A stretch of DNA of 64,000 nt from the NCBI RefSeq assembly GCF_016887565.1, contig NZ_CP069396.1, forward strand, positions 11,204,001 through 11,268,000, read 5' to 3'. A program made the translations under genes and the position numbers. This document shows positions 26,739-36,157 of this stretch, piece after piece. Below the pieces are notes generated by a model. It was not told the DNA's origin and did not search any database. It saw only the letters and a program-made list of their open reading frames with translations. Within the stretch, counting starts at the first letter, position 1, and each line of letters begins with the position of its first letter. This DNA is from Archangium violaceum. GTDB taxonomy: Bacteria; Myxococcota; Myxococcia; Myxococcales; Myxococcaceae.

Positions 26739-28385
26739 TCAGTCCTTCTTCTGCTGCGCCAGGGCCCGCAGGTCCGTGCGGCGGATCTTCCCGCTCACCG
26801 TCTTGGGCAGCTCCGTGACGAACTCGATTTCGCGCGGGTACTTGTAGGGGGCCGTCGTCCTCTTCACGTACTCCTGCAGCTCCTCGGCGAGCTGCGTGGA
26901 GCCCGTGAAGCCCGGCGCCAGCACCACGTACGCCTTGATGCGCTGGCCGATCCGCTCGTCGGGCACGCCCACCACGGCCGACTCGGCCACCGCCGCGTGC
27001 TCCAGCAGCGCCGACTCCACCTCGAAGGGCCCCACCCGGTAGCCCGACGTCTTGATGACGTCATCGCTGCGCCCCACGAACCAGAAGTACCCCTCCGCGT
27101 CCTTCACCGCCCGGTCGCCCGTCACGTACCAGTCGCCCCGGAAGGCCACCCGGTTGGCCGAGTCGTCGTTGAGGTAGCCCCGGAACAGCCCCACCGGCCA
27201 CTCCGGCTTCACCTTCACCGCGATGTCGCCCTCCTGCCCCACCGGCACCTCCTTCCCCTCCCCGTCGATGATCGCCACCTCGAAGCCCGGGGACGGCTTG
27301 CCCATGGAGCCCGCCTTCGGCTCCAGCGCCGGGAACATCCCCACGATGACCACCGACTCCGTCTGTCCGTAGCCCTCGCGGATGTACAGCCCCGTGGCCT
27401 GCTTCCACGTGTCGATGACCTCGGGGTTGAGCGGCTCGCCCGCGCTCAGCGCGTGCCGCACCGAGGACAGGTCGTACTGCGACAGGTCCTGCAACACGAT
27501 GGCCCGCCACGCCGTGGGCGGCGCGCAGAACGTCGTCACCTTCTGCCGCTCGAGCACCCGGAGCACCCGCGCCGCGTCGAAGCGGCCCCGGAAGTCGTAC
27601 ACCACGTTGCACGCGCCCTGGCTCCATGGGCCGAACAGCTTGCCCCACGCGCACTTGGCCCAGCCCGTGTCCGACAGCGTCAGGTGCCGGTCCTCCGGCG
27701 TCAGGTCCAGCCAGTAGCGGCCGGTGATCTGGTGCCCCAGGCCGTAGCTGGCCTGCGTGTGCTGCACCATCTTCGGCATGCCCGTGGTGCCCGAGGTGAA
27801 GTAGATGAGCATCGGGTCATCCGCCCGGGTGCGCTCGAACTGTGCGCCATGCGAGCCGGTGCCCGCGCCACCGGGCTCGTAGCGCACCCAGGGTGCGGGC
27901 GCCTGGCCCACGGCCACCCACGTCTCCACCCGGCCCGTGCCCACCAGGCCCTCGAACCTGTCCAGGCAGCTCGTGTCCGCGATGACGCCGTTGGCGTCGG
28001 CCGCCAGCAACCGGTAGCGGATGTCCTTGACGGTGAGCATCGGCGTGCCCGGCATGAAGACGATGCCAGCGCGAATGCACCCCAGGACGAGGAACCACCA
28101 CTCCGGAATCCTCGGCATCATCACGAAGACACGGTCGCCCTTGTGCAGACCCTGGCTGGTGAGGAACTGCGCCGCGTGCAGCGAGCGCTGCTTCACGTCC
28201 TTCCACGTGAAGACGCGGGCCTGCCCCGCCTCGTCGCTCCACTGCAGCGCGGGGGCATCGGGGCGCTCGGAGGCCCAGCGGTCGATGACGTCCGTGGCGA
28301 AGTTGAAATACTCGGGGCGCTCCCACTGGAAGTCGCGGTGGGTTGCCTCGTAGTCAGTCATGTTGCGCGGTGTGGGTGTGGACAT
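26739..28385 (-). CDS. AMP-forming acyl-CoA synthetase (medium-chain/AcsM-type)
   Basis: The 548-residue enzyme activates a carboxylate with ATP and CoA. It has the adenylation P-loop YFTSGTTGMPKMVQHT, GYGQTE, GDWYVTGDRA with the ATP-binding Asp, GRSDDVIKTSGYRVGP hinge and the catalytic Lys in KTVSGKIRR. Length and N-terminal FNFATDVIDRWA place it in the medium-chain acyl-CoA synthetase/acetyl-CoA synthetase-like group, which also covers benzoate-type ligases. The exact acid is not predictable. I chose the ATG with AGGAG 10 bases upstream; a second ATG lies 24 bases downstream. It is divergent from two small membrane-protein genes. Confidence 0.92.
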   Translation of the reverse strand: MSTPTPRNMTDYEATHRDFQWERPEYFNFATDVIDRWASERPDAPALQWSDEAGQARVFTWKDVKQRSLHAAQFLTSQGLHKGDRVFVMMPRIPEWWFLVLGCIRAGIVFMPGTPMLTVKDIRYRLLAADANGVIADTSCLDRFEGLVGTGRVETWVAVGQAPAPWVRYEPGGAGTGSHGAQFERTRADDPMLIYFTSGTTGMPKMVQHTQASYGLGHQITGRYWLDLTPEDRHLTLSDTGWAKCAWGKLFGPWSQGACNVVYDFRGRFDAARVLRVLERQKVTTFCAPPTAWRAIVLQDLSQYDLSSVRHALSAGEPLNPEVIDTWKQATGLYIREGYGQTESVVIVGMFPALEPKAGSMGKPSPGFEVAIIDGEGKEVPVGQEGDIAVKVKPEWPVGLFRGYLNDDSANRVAFRGDWYVTGDRAVKDAEGYFWFVGRSDDVIKTSGYRVGPFEVESALLEHAAVAESAVVGVPDERIGQRIKAYVVLAPGFTGSTQLAEELQEYVKRTTAPYKYPREIEFVTELPKTVSGKIRRTDLRALAQQKKD

Positions 28386-28583
28386 GATGACTGGCTCCTG
28401 TCGGGGGAGGAGGGTGAGCTTGGCACGGTTGGAGCGGCAAGGAGTGGGCGGCCCCTGGAAAAACGCCGGGTTTTGGCGCCAGAATGCAAGCGGTTGACGG
28501 CCTGAGGGAAGCGGCGAGGGTCCGGAGTAGGGCAATCACCGATGGTCGGAACCACGACATCCCATCATCACAGGGGGGACCTG

Positions 28584-29093
28584 ATGAACACGATAGCTCT
28601 GTCCGCCGAGGCCCAGCGCCGCCCGTTCGGCCTCTACGCGCGGGTGCTGGCCACCCAGATTCTCTACGTCGCGCCGCTGCTGTGGCTCCTGGAGCTGAGC
28701 CAGAACCAGGCCTGGAAGGCGGTGAACGGGACGTATGGCTGGGTGTACCCGGCCTCGCCCTATGGCTGGTTCTCCTTCGGCAGCATGGTGCTCTGGGCGG
28801 GCTCCGTCTTCCTGATGTGGACGCTGCACTACTACTGGTTCCACCCGAAGGGGATGAAGCTCTGGCCGCGCGTGGCCATCGCCACGGGCGTGTGCTGGGT
28901 GGGCGAGTGGGTGGGAGGCTTCCTCGCGGTGCAGCTCACCGGGCAGCCCCTCCACGTGTGGCCGGGCTCGTCGATGGTGTACGTGAGCTTCCCCGCCATG
29001 TTCTTCTGGGTGAGCAACGTCATCATCTACCACCTGCTCACCGCGTACGTGATCGACCTGACGCCCAACTACGACGCGCCCGCGGACACCTGA
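28584..29093 (+). CDS. Small four-helix membrane protein, unknown function
   Basis: I do not recognise this 169-residue protein. It has four hydrophobic stretches (about residues 20-40, 63-85, 92-112 and 130-155). Aromatic-rich segments such as MWTLHYYWFHPKGMK and conserved-looking Trp/Gly pairs (CWVGEWVGG) lie between them. The start is the ATG behind CAGGGGGG. It is followed after 17 bp by a second membrane-protein gene on the same strand, so the two probably form an operon. No motif points to transport or enzymatic activity. Confidence 0.75.
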   Translation: MNTIALSAEAQRRPFGLYARVLATQILYVAPLLWLLELSQNQAWKAVNGTYGWVYPASPYGWFSFGSMVLWAGSVFLMWTLHYYWFHPKGMKLWPRVAIATGVCWVGEWVGGFLAVQLTGQPLHVWPGSSMVYVSFPAMFFWVSNVIIYHLLTAYVIDLTPNYDAPADT

Positions 29094-29110
29094 GCACCGA
29101 GCCCCCGCGC

Positions 29111-29656
29111 ATGAACCCCATCGTCCACGCCGAGCTGTCCTGGTTGATGACACAGCGCCTGGAGGCGCGGCGGGACCGTGTGCTCGTCGTCTGCGCGGGG
29201 CTGGCGCCGGACCTGGATGGGCTGAGCCTGCTGGGTGGGGTGGAGATGTACTCGACCTACCACCACCTCCTCTTCCACGGGTACGTGGGCGCGCTGTTGA
29301 CGGCGCTGGTGTGCGCGATGCTGGCCCGGCAGCGGCTCCGGGTGGCGGCGCTGGCGCTGCTGGCCTTCCATCTCCACCTGCTGTGCGATCTCGCCGGCAG
29401 CGGCCCGGGCTGGCCCATCTGGTACTTCTGGCCCACCAGCCGGACGGAGTGGTTCTGGGAGGGGCAGTGGGACCTGGCCTCCTGGCAGAACAGCCTCATC
29501 GGGATGACGGTCACCACGCTGTGCCTCGCGTGCGCGCTGCGCTACCGCCGCACGGTGGTGGAGGTGTTCTCCACGCGCTGGGACGCCGAGGTGGTCCGCG
29601 CGCTGCGAGCCCGGTTCCTCGGCGAGGGCAGAGGAGAGGGTAGACCCTCGGCCTGA
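29111..29656 (+). CDS. Inner-membrane metal-dependent hydrolase (YdjM/PF04307-like)
   Basis: The 181-residue protein begins with an early His (NPIVHAELSWL). It continues with GLAPDLDGLSLL, then YHHLLFHGYVGALL, then HLHLLCDLAGSG near residue 100. This spacing of His/Asp motifs among membrane helices is that of the YdjM/DUF457 'membrane-bound metal-dependent hydrolase' family. The substrate of the family is poorly known. About three membrane helices are visible. It sits 17 bp after the preceding membrane-protein gene. Confidence 0.75.
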   Translation: MNPIVHAELSWLMTQRLEARRDRVLVVCAGLAPDLDGLSLLGGVEMYSTYHHLLFHGYVGALLTALVCAMLARQRLRVAALALLAFHLHLLCDLAGSGPGWPIWYFWPTSRTEWFWEGQWDLASWQNSLIGMTVTTLCLACALRYRRTVVEVFSTRWDAEVVRALRARFLGEGRGEGRPSA

Positions 29657-29672
29657 GCCTCCCGCGCCTCGC

Positions 29673-30350
29673 TCAATGCAGGCGCTGCTCCACCGCGCGC
29701 AGCACGGCGGACTCCAACTCGGCCGGAGTCGGGCCTGAGCTCCCCACGCCCAGCTCGGCCACCAGTCCGGGAATCTCGTCGACGGCGGGTCCGCCCACGA
29801 GGATGGGCAGGCCAGGACCCAGTCGCTCGCGGACCTCCGCGACGGCCCGGCGAAGGGCCGAGATGTTGAAGACCATCGTCACCGAGAGGGCCAGCACGTC
29901 TGGTGGCTCCTGCTCGAGGATCGACAGCAGGCTGTCGGTGGGCAGGTTGGCTCCGAGGTACAGTACGGTGAAACCGGCCAGCTCCAGGAAATCGGACAAC
30001 AGGCGGGCGGCCATCTCGTGCAGCTCCCCCTCGACGCAGGCGACCGCCACGCTCACGCCCCGGGACGGCGCGGGTTGGGCGCGCGAGAAGAGGTGGGCGA
30101 GCGCCACCTGGGAGATGGCGGTGGCCCGGTGCTCCTGGGCGATGCCGATGTATTTGCCCTGCCAGAGCTGACCCAGCTCTCGCTGGGCCGCCTGGATGAC
30201 GTGGCACTGCAGGTCGGTGATGGAGGCCCCTCGCGCCAGCGCCTCGTCGAGGAGGCGCAGGGACCCCCGCAGGTTCCCCGCCAGCTGGACCGCGCTGTAG
30301 GACGCGAGCAGACGAGGGAGGTCGATTTCGGGTGGCTGTCTTCGCTCCAT
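29673..30350 (-). CDS. Stand-alone cobalamin-binding protein (CarH-like sensor module)
   Basis: The 225-residue protein has the two domains that clamp B12 in methionine synthase and in the photoreceptor CarH, but no DNA-binding domain. The helical bundle (about 10-95) contains W63-x9-E73-H74, the Trp and Glu-His spacing that caps adenosylcobalamin in CarH. The Rossmann domain (about 98-225) has ELHEMA with His111 as the likely lower axial ligand, then LGANLPTDSLL and LVGGPAV. The usual Gly after ExHxx is replaced by Ala114. The gene is divergent from a PAS-GAF histidine kinase gene across about 200 bp. A light- or B12-responsive partner in signalling is inferred; a corrinoid methyltransferase role is less likely, since no methyltransferase gene is near. 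Confidence 0.85.
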   Translation of the reverse strand: MERRQPPEIDLPRLLASYSAVQLAGNLRGSLRLLDEALARGASITDLQCHVIQAAQRELGQLWQGKYIGIAQEHRATAISQVALAHLFSRAQPAPSRGVSVAVACVEGELHEMAARLLSDFLELAGFTVLYLGANLPTDSLLSILEQEPPDVLALSVTMVFNISALRRAVAEVRERLGPGLPILVGGPAVDEIPGLVAELGVGSSGPTPAELESAVLRAVEQRLH

Positions 30351-30553
30351 GGTTCCCCCCGGCGCACGCGCCTCTCCTGAGCAAGCATAGCCAGCGCGCT
30401 CGTCTTCACGGGGATGGGGGACACCCTGGCGTTGCCCCGCCTGCCTCCGTCTCTCGCGCGCTCCGGGATTGGAAGGGCCTCGCCCCCGCGCCATGTTGAA
30501 GGAGGCCATGGCCTTCCTGGCCAGGGCTTCTCACGGGGGGAAATGGAAAGGAC

Positions 30554-32425
30554 ATGCACCAGCGCCTCTCCGGGACCACGGGTAGGGTGAAGCTCTCGGG
30601 ACTGCTGGCCCTGGGAGCCCTCACCCTGGTGCAGGCCCTGTCGACGTGGGAGCACCCGGTGGGCTGGACCCTTCCGGGCGCGGTGCTGGTGGTGCTGGCA
30701 CTGACCCTGGGCGTCCAGCTCTGGTTCGAGCAGCGGGAGGCCTCGGAATGGAGCCGCGCGCGACTCGAGTTCGCCGTGCAGGCACTCCGCGTCTCGGAAG
30801 CCCGGCTCTCGTGCGTCATCTCCATCGCCGGAGACGCCATCCTCTGCCTGGACGAGGCGGAGCGCATCATCCTCTTCAATCAGGCCGCCGAGCGGATGTT
30901 CGGCTACTCCAGCGACGAGGTGCTCGAACAACCCCTGGACCTCCTCTTCCCCGAGTCCCTTTGCCCCGACCAGGTGCGGCGCATGCGGGCCTTCATGGCC
31001 TCGCCGGACGAGACGCAACGGCTGGAAGAGCATGGCCCGGGGCTCGTGGGCCTGAGGAAGGGGGGCGACACGTTCCCCGCGGAGGTCACCCTCTCCAAGC
31101 GGGAAGTCTCTGGCTCCCGGCTCCTCACGCTCGTCCTGCACGACGTCACCGAGAGGGAGAGGCACGAGCGGAAGGCACGCTTCCTCACCGAGGTGGGCAA
31201 CCTCCTCGCGTCGACGCTGGACTACGAGCAGACGCTCACGAACGTCGCGCGGCTGGCGGTGCGCTCCCTGGCGGACTGCTGCTTCCTCGCCCTGAAGGAG
31301 GAGGAGGACTGGCAGGAGCGGCGGTTGAAGGTCATGCACGGAGCGCCGGACAAGGCCCACCTCGCCGAGGCCCTGGAGCGGGCGATGCTGGAGCTGCGCG
31401 GCCCGCCCTTCATCACGTCCGTGATGGAGGCGCGGCGGCCCTGGGTGATGTCGACGGTGTCCTTCGGGAAACTCGAGTCCATCGCCCGGAGCAAGGAGCA
31501 CCTCCGGCTCCTGCGGGAGTTGGAGCCACGGTCGCTCATGGGCCTGCCGCTCCTGGTCCATGGAAGCTTCCTGGGAACGCTCATCCTCGTCTCCGCCGCG
31601 CCCCGGCGCCTGTATGGAGAGGAGGACCTGCGGCTGGGAGAGGAGTTGGCCTACCGGGCCGCGCTCGCGCTCCAGAGCGCCCGGCTCTACCGGGCCGCGC
31701 GCGAGGCCTCCCAGGCGCGTGACGACATCCTGGCCGTGGTGGCGCATGACCTGCGCAATCCGCTGAACACCATCTCCATCAGTGCCCAGGCCCTCTTGCG
31801 GCAGCAGACCCTCGCCGGCGATGCGCGACTCCAGGCGCCCCTGCGCACCATCCGCGGCTCCGTGGACCGCATGAACCGGTTGATCCAGGACCTGCTCAAC
31901 GTCAGCCGCATGGAGGCCGGCAGGATGTCCGTCGAGACCTATCCGGAGCCGGCGGAGACCATCCTCCAGGAGGCCCTCGAGGCGGCGCTCCCGTTGGCCT
32001 CGCAGGTCCAACTGCGCACCGAGGTGCCCGAGACGCTGCCCTGGGTGCGCGCGGACCGGGAGCGGCTCCTCCAGGTCTTCTCCAACCTGCTCGGCAACGC
32101 CCTGAAGTTCACCCCCCCGGGAGGACGGGTGACGATCGGCGCCAGGAGCGAGGGGTCGGTGGTGCGCTTCTGGGTGAGCGATACAGGCCCGGGGATTCCT
32201 CCCGAGGCCCTCGAGCACCTCTTCGACCGCTTCTGGCAGGTGCGGCACGGAGACCGCCGCGGGGCCGGGCTCGGGCTGTCCATCGCCAAGGGGCTCGTCG
32301 AGGCCCACGGAGGCCGCATCTGGGTGGAGAGCGAGCCCGGCCGGGGAAGCACCTTCTGCTTCGTCGTGCCCGTGGCGCACGAAGCCCCCGCCCTCGCGCC
32401 CTCCGAGCAGGGACAGCACGCCTGA
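30554..32425 (+). CDS. Membrane PAS-GAF sensor histidine kinase
   Basis: The 623-residue kinase has two N-terminal membrane helices (about 14-30 and 36-57). A PAS domain (about 80-200, RIILFNQAAERMFGYSSDEV) and a GAF domain (about 210-385) follow, then HisKA with the phospho-acceptor His398 in VVAHDLRNPLN. The HATPase domain has NLLGNALKFT (N box), DTGPGIPPE (G1), FDRFWQ and GAGLGLSIAKGLVE (G2). No receiver domain or adjacent response-regulator gene is present, so it is an orphan kinase, which is usual in myxobacteria. It is divergent from the cobalamin-binding protein gene and followed by a second orphan kinase gene 75 bp downstream. Confidence 0.92.
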   Translation: MHQRLSGTTGRVKLSGLLALGALTLVQALSTWEHPVGWTLPGAVLVVLALTLGVQLWFEQREASEWSRARLEFAVQALRVSEARLSCVISIAGDAILCLDEAERIILFNQAAERMFGYSSDEVLEQPLDLLFPESLCPDQVRRMRAFMASPDETQRLEEHGPGLVGLRKGGDTFPAEVTLSKREVSGSRLLTLVLHDVTERERHERKARFLTEVGNLLASTLDYEQTLTNVARLAVRSLADCCFLALKEEEDWQERRLKVMHGAPDKAHLAEALERAMLELRGPPFITSVMEARRPWVMSTVSFGKLESIARSKEHLRLLRELEPRSLMGLPLLVHGSFLGTLILVSAAPRRLYGEEDLRLGEELAYRAALALQSARLYRAAREASQARDDILAVVAHDLRNPLNTISISAQALLRQQTLAGDARLQAPLRTIRGSVDRMNRLIQDLLNVSRMEAGRMSVETYPEPAETILQEALEAALPLASQVQLRTEVPETLPWVRADRERLLQVFSNLLGNALKFTPPGGRVTIGARSEGSVVRFWVSDTGPGIPPEALEHLFDRFWQVRHGDRRGAGLGLSIAKGLVEAHGGRIWVESEPGRGSTFCFVVPVAHEAPALAPSEQGQHA

Positions 32426-32500
32426 GCCCCGGGACGCACTCCCTTGGAGCGGGGGACCCCCCGCACAGCGCTCTTGTCTGGAATGTTACACTGGTGACCG

Positions 32501-33829
32501 ATGACGGTTGATTCCCCCGAATCGCGGGACCTGCTTTGGACGAAGAGGAGGGACTCCTTCATCTGCGCGATCCTCCTCGTCGTGGGGTTCGTCGCCCATT
32601 GCCTGGTCTCGGGAACCTTCCGCCAGGAGATCTCACTGGCTCTTCTCGGGTGGAGCGCGAGCTTCGCGACGCTCGGGGTCGTGTCTGGGTATGGATGGGT
32701 CCCCGAGAAGTGGATGGGAGGGTGCTCCGGGCTCATCAGCCTGGTGGGGGCGACGACCCTCATCCACTTCACCGGAGGGCCGCGCAGTCCCTACTTCCCC
32801 ATGCTCGGCGCCCTGCCTCTCACCATTGCCGTCTTCGCCCCGGACACCCGGGTGTTCACGCTCCTGACCAGTGGGGGGACGCTGGTGGCGGCGGTGATAC
32901 TGGACGTGCTGGTCGGCCTGCCCCCGAGGGAGATGCTGTTGCAGGTGTCGAGCTTCGGGATGATCGGAACGGTCGCTCTCTTCGTGGTGAGGACGTACCG
33001 GCGCACGCTGCACGCGGAGAAGGCGGCGCAGCGGGAGCGGCTGGAAGCCCTGGAGCAGCTCGCGGAGAGTGAGCGCCTCCGGAGACGCGCCGAGAGGGAA
33101 CGCGCCGAGGTGGAGCGCCTGGTGCTGGTGGGGCAGCTGGCCGCCGGGGTGGCCCACGAGGTGAACAACCCGCTGGCCTTCGTGAAGTCCAACCTGTGCT
33201 TCATCCAGCAGGAGCTGCTGCGCGAGGACGGGCCGCTGGACCGCGCGGAGCTGCGCGACGTGCTCGCCGAGACGCAGCAGGGCGTGCTGCGCATCCAGCA
33301 GATCGTCCGGGATCTGCGGCGCTTCTCGCGCGAGGGGGACGGCGCCGAGGCGGAGGGGCGCTCGGAAGAGGCCATGCGAGAGGCGGAGCGGCTGGCCTCG
33401 GTGCGCCTGCGCGGCCTGGGCGAGGTGTCGCTGGAGATTCCACCGGGGCTGCCGGCGGTGCGGCTGGGCCAGCGTCAGCTGGTGCAGGTCCTGGTGAACC
33501 TGCTGCTGAACGCGGCGGACGCGGTGGAGATGGCGGAGCCCGCGCGCCGGGCCCTCATCGGGGTGAAGGCGCGGCGGGTGGAGGGCGGGGTCCGGCTGGA
33601 GGTGGAGGACAACGGCCCGGGGATTCCCGCGGACGTGCTGCCGCGGCTCTTCGATCCCTTCTTCACCACCAAGCCGCCCGGAAAGGGGACGGGGCTGGGG
33701 CTGGCCCTGTGCCGTGAGTACGTGTCGCGGGTAGGGGGTTCACTGGTGGCGGAGAACCGCCCCGAGGGGGGCGCCCGCTTCGTCCTGGTGCTGCCCACGG
33801 TGCCGGAGAGCGCCCCGACGGGGGCCTGA
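32501..33829 (+). CDS. Multi-pass membrane histidine kinase, orphan
   Basis: The 442-residue kinase starts with about five or six membrane helices (residues 18-165) lacking a large periplasmic loop, as in membrane-embedded sensors. A charged coil (about 168-210, rich in Glu/Arg) leads to HisKA with His219 in AAGVAHEVNNPLAFVKSN. The ATPase domain has LLLNAADAV, DNGPGIPADV, FFTTKPPGKGTGLGLALC. The HEVNNPL form belongs to the HWE-unrelated group common in myxobacteria and deltaproteobacteria. No response-regulator gene is adjacent. It may be co-transcribed with the preceding kinase gene, since only 75 bp separate them. Confidence 0.92.
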   Translation: MTVDSPESRDLLWTKRRDSFICAILLVVGFVAHCLVSGTFRQEISLALLGWSASFATLGVVSGYGWVPEKWMGGCSGLISLVGATTLIHFTGGPRSPYFPMLGALPLTIAVFAPDTRVFTLLTSGGTLVAAVILDVLVGLPPREMLLQVSSFGMIGTVALFVVRTYRRTLHAEKAAQRERLEALEQLAESERLRRRAERERAEVERLVLVGQLAAGVAHEVNNPLAFVKSNLCFIQQELLREDGPLDRAELRDVLAETQQGVLRIQQIVRDLRRFSREGDGAEAEGRSEEAMREAERLASVRLRGLGEVSLEIPPGLPAVRLGQRQLVQVLVNLLLNAADAVEMAEPARRALIGVKARRVEGGVRLEVEDNGPGIPADVLPRLFDPFFTTKPPGKGTGLGLALCREYVSRVGGSLVAENRPEGGARFVLVLPTVPESAPTGA

Positions 33830-33940
33830 GGGAGCGGCCGGGCGGCTGTACGGGAAGCGTGAACCGGTGCGACTTCCGGTGCGGGAGGGCTCTGTCCGCC
33901 CTTGTGGAAGACCCGAGGGCTTGAGCATTCTCCGTCCACC

Positions 33941-34663
33941 ATGGGACGCATCTTCGAAACCCGCAAGACCACGATGTTCGCCCGCTGGAACAAGATGGCG
34001 AAGCTGTTCACGCGGATCAGCAAGGACATCGCCATCGCCGTGAAGGCTGGCGGCCCCAGCCCGGACAACAACCCGGCCCTCCGCCGAGCGCTGCAGAACG
34101 CCCGCCTGGGCAACATGCCGAAGGACAAGGTCGAGGCCGCCATCAAGCGCGCCAGCGGCCAGGACGCCAAGGAGTACGAGGTCGTCCTCTACGAGGGCTA
34201 CGGGCCGCACGGCATCGCCGTCCTCGTGGAGACCGCCACCGACAACGTGGTGCGCACCGTGGCCAACGTCCGCATGCACTTCAAGGACAACGGCGGCAAC
34301 ATGGGCAACACCGGCAGCGTCGGCTACCTCTTCCAGCGCATGGGCGTCTTCCGGCTCGCTCCCGAGGGGTTGGACCTCGAGGCGCTCGAGCTGGATCTCA
34401 TCGACCATGGCCTGCAGGAGATGGGAGAAGGGACCGGCGAGAAGGGCGAGAAGCAGATCATCATCCGCTGCGCCTTCAACGACTTCGGTCAGCTCCAGGC
34501 GGCCATCGAGGCCCGCGGGCTCACGCCCCTGTCCTCCGAGTCCGAGTACATCGCCCAGAACCTCATCGAGCTGCCCGAGGACAAGGCGAACGAGGTGCTC
34601 GCGCTCGTGGACGCGCTGGAACAGGACGAGGACGTCCAGCGCGTCTTCCACAACCTGGCGTGA
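33941..34663 (+). CDS. YebC/TACO1-family regulator or translation activator
   Basis: The 240-residue protein has the three-domain YebC fold. It opens with MGRIFETRK and [21 protein letters not shown], keeps [31 protein letters not shown], and has [19 protein letters not shown] and [15 protein letters not shown]. It is the MGRxFE-type paralogue rather than the MSGHSKW type. YebC proteins were described as transcription factors; mitochondrial TACO1 and bacterial work point to helping ribosomes pass difficult sequences such as polyproline. The genome-wide role here is inferred from the family. The gene stands alone and is convergent with nrfA, 1 bp apart. Confidence 0.93.
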   Translation: MGRIFETRKTTMFARWNKMAKLFTRISKDIAIAVKAGGPSPDNNPALRRALQNARLGNMPKDKVEAAIKRASGQDAKEYEVVLYEGYGPHGIAVLVETATDNVVRTVANVRMHFKDNGGNMGNTGSVGYLFQRMGVFRLAPEGLDLEALELDLIDHGLQEMGEGTGEKGEKQIIIRCAFNDFGQLQAAIEARGLTPLSSESEYIAQNLIELPEDKANEVLALVDALEQDEDVQRVFHNLA

Positions 34664-34664
34664 C

Positions 34665-36137
34665 TCAGTGCCCGCTGCCCCCGGTGCTGGAACCCGGGGG
34701 CGGCGTCACCTCGCGCGGCGTGGGCTTCACCCCGGGAGGCGTGGGGAAGCTGCTCGGCTGGAAGTCCGGCTGACGCACGGCGAGCTGTCCCTGCCGGGCC
34801 AGGTCCATGGCGATGCCCAGGATGCGCGCGGCCTCCTCGGGCGCGTGGAAGCCCATGGAGTTCTCCGCCTCCACGAAGTCCACCATGAACTGGGCGCGGC
34901 GCTGCAGGTCCATGGCCGTCTTCAGGTCCGCGTCCGTCTTGCCCGCCGCGCGCGCGGCCTTCATGTCCCCGATGAGCGCCACCACCGCGTCCAGCGCCCG
35001 GTTGCGCAGCTCGAAGGTGCGGTCCTGGATGGTGTTCACCCGCTGCGTCAGCTCCTCCTCCGTCCAGTTGTGGCACGTCTGGCAGGCGCGGTTCACGTTG
35101 AGCAGCGGGCTGCGCACGTGGTGGTCCGAGATCTTCAGCGCGCCCTCGCGCTTGTAGGGCATGTGGCAGTCCGCGCACGACACACCCGAGCGCGCGTGGA
35201 TGCCCTGGTTGTACATCTCGAACTCGGGGTGCTGGGCCTTGAGCACCGGCGCGCCCGTCTCGGCGTGGACCCAGTCCTTGTGCGGGTTCTCGTCGTAGTA
35301 CGAGAGGATGTTCTCGATCTTGATGCCCTTGGACCAGGGATAGGTCAGCCGCTTGTCCGGGCCCTTGAAGTAGTACTCGACGTGGCACTGGCCGCACACG
35401 TACGTGCGCATCTCCTGGCGGGTGGCCATCGTGTTCACGTCGTAGTTCTGCACGCCCTGGCTGGCCTTGAGCGCGCGGATGCCCTCGAGGAAGCCCGGCC
35501 GCGTCACCCGCAGCTGCATCGTGCCCGGGTCATGGCAGTCGATGCACGCCACCGGGTGCTCCACCAGCTTGCGCGCCTCCATGTAGGGCATGTGGTTCAT
35601 CTGCTCGAAGCCCTTGATGAGGTCTCCCCCGCCCAGCTTCTTGTAGGGCACGTACACCGAGGCGTGGCAGTGCATGCACGTGCCCGGCTGCTTCGTCACC
35701 ACCTGCCGCTCGGTGAAGGTCTGGTCGTCCAGCATGTACGCGTGGCCGCGCTCCTCGCGGAAGTCCACCGCGAAGGCATAGCCCGCCCAGAAGGTCTTCA
35801 GGCGCGGGTCCTCCTCCAGGCGCGACTGGGCCGTCACCTCGCGCGGGTCGTTGGCGGTGGGCGCGCGCGGCACGCCGTCACTGCCGCCGTACTTCGTGCG
35901 CGTCATGTCCACCGTGCGCTTGTAGTCGTCGTACTGCAGGGGGAAGTTCTTGCCCCAGATGGCGGGATCCACGGTCTCGTCGGTGAGCTCGACGACCCGG
36001 TAGAAGGGATTCCGGGACTCCTGCTTGCGCTCCATGATGTTCACGGCGAGCGCGGCGGCTCCGGCGGCGGCGCCCGCGGCGAGCACCATGGCGGCGACGA
36101 GGAGAGCGATTCTGCGGCGAGTGCGAGAAGCTTCCAT
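34665..36137 (-). CDS. nrfA: Cytochrome c nitrite reductase, pentaheme catalytic subunit
   Basis: The 490-residue NrfA reduces nitrite to ammonia in the periplasm. An uncleaved or signal-like helix (about 10-33) precedes five haem-binding motifs: CMHCH (154), CIDCH (198), CGQCH (248), CADCH (321) and CQTCH (352). The active-site neighbourhood QCHVEYYFKG and IHARSGVSC matches NrfA. The first, catalytic haem has CxxCH instead of the CxxCK of the Escherichia coli enzyme, as in Campylobacter-type NrfA. The C-terminus adds a Pro/Gly/Ser-rich tail. It lies 20 bp after nrfH, the usual nrfHA order of deltaproteobacteria. Confidence 0.95.
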   Translation of the reverse strand: MEASRTRRRIALLVAAMVLAAGAAAGAAALAVNIMERKQESRNPFYRVVELTDETVDPAIWGKNFPLQYDDYKRTVDMTRTKYGGSDGVPRAPTANDPREVTAQSRLEEDPRLKTFWAGYAFAVDFREERGHAYMLDDQTFTERQVVTKQPGTCMHCHASVYVPYKKLGGGDLIKGFEQMNHMPYMEARKLVEHPVACIDCHDPGTMQLRVTRPGFLEGIRALKASQGVQNYDVNTMATRQEMRTYVCGQCHVEYYFKGPDKRLTYPWSKGIKIENILSYYDENPHKDWVHAETGAPVLKAQHPEFEMYNQGIHARSGVSCADCHMPYKREGALKISDHHVRSPLLNVNRACQTCHNWTEEELTQRVNTIQDRTFELRNRALDAVVALIGDMKAARAAGKTDADLKTAMDLQRRAQFMVDFVEAENSMGFHAPEEAARILGIAMDLARQGQLAVRQPDFQPSSFPTPPGVKPTPREVTPPPGSSTGGSGH

Positions 36138-36157
36138 ACGGTTCGGATCCAGGGAAG

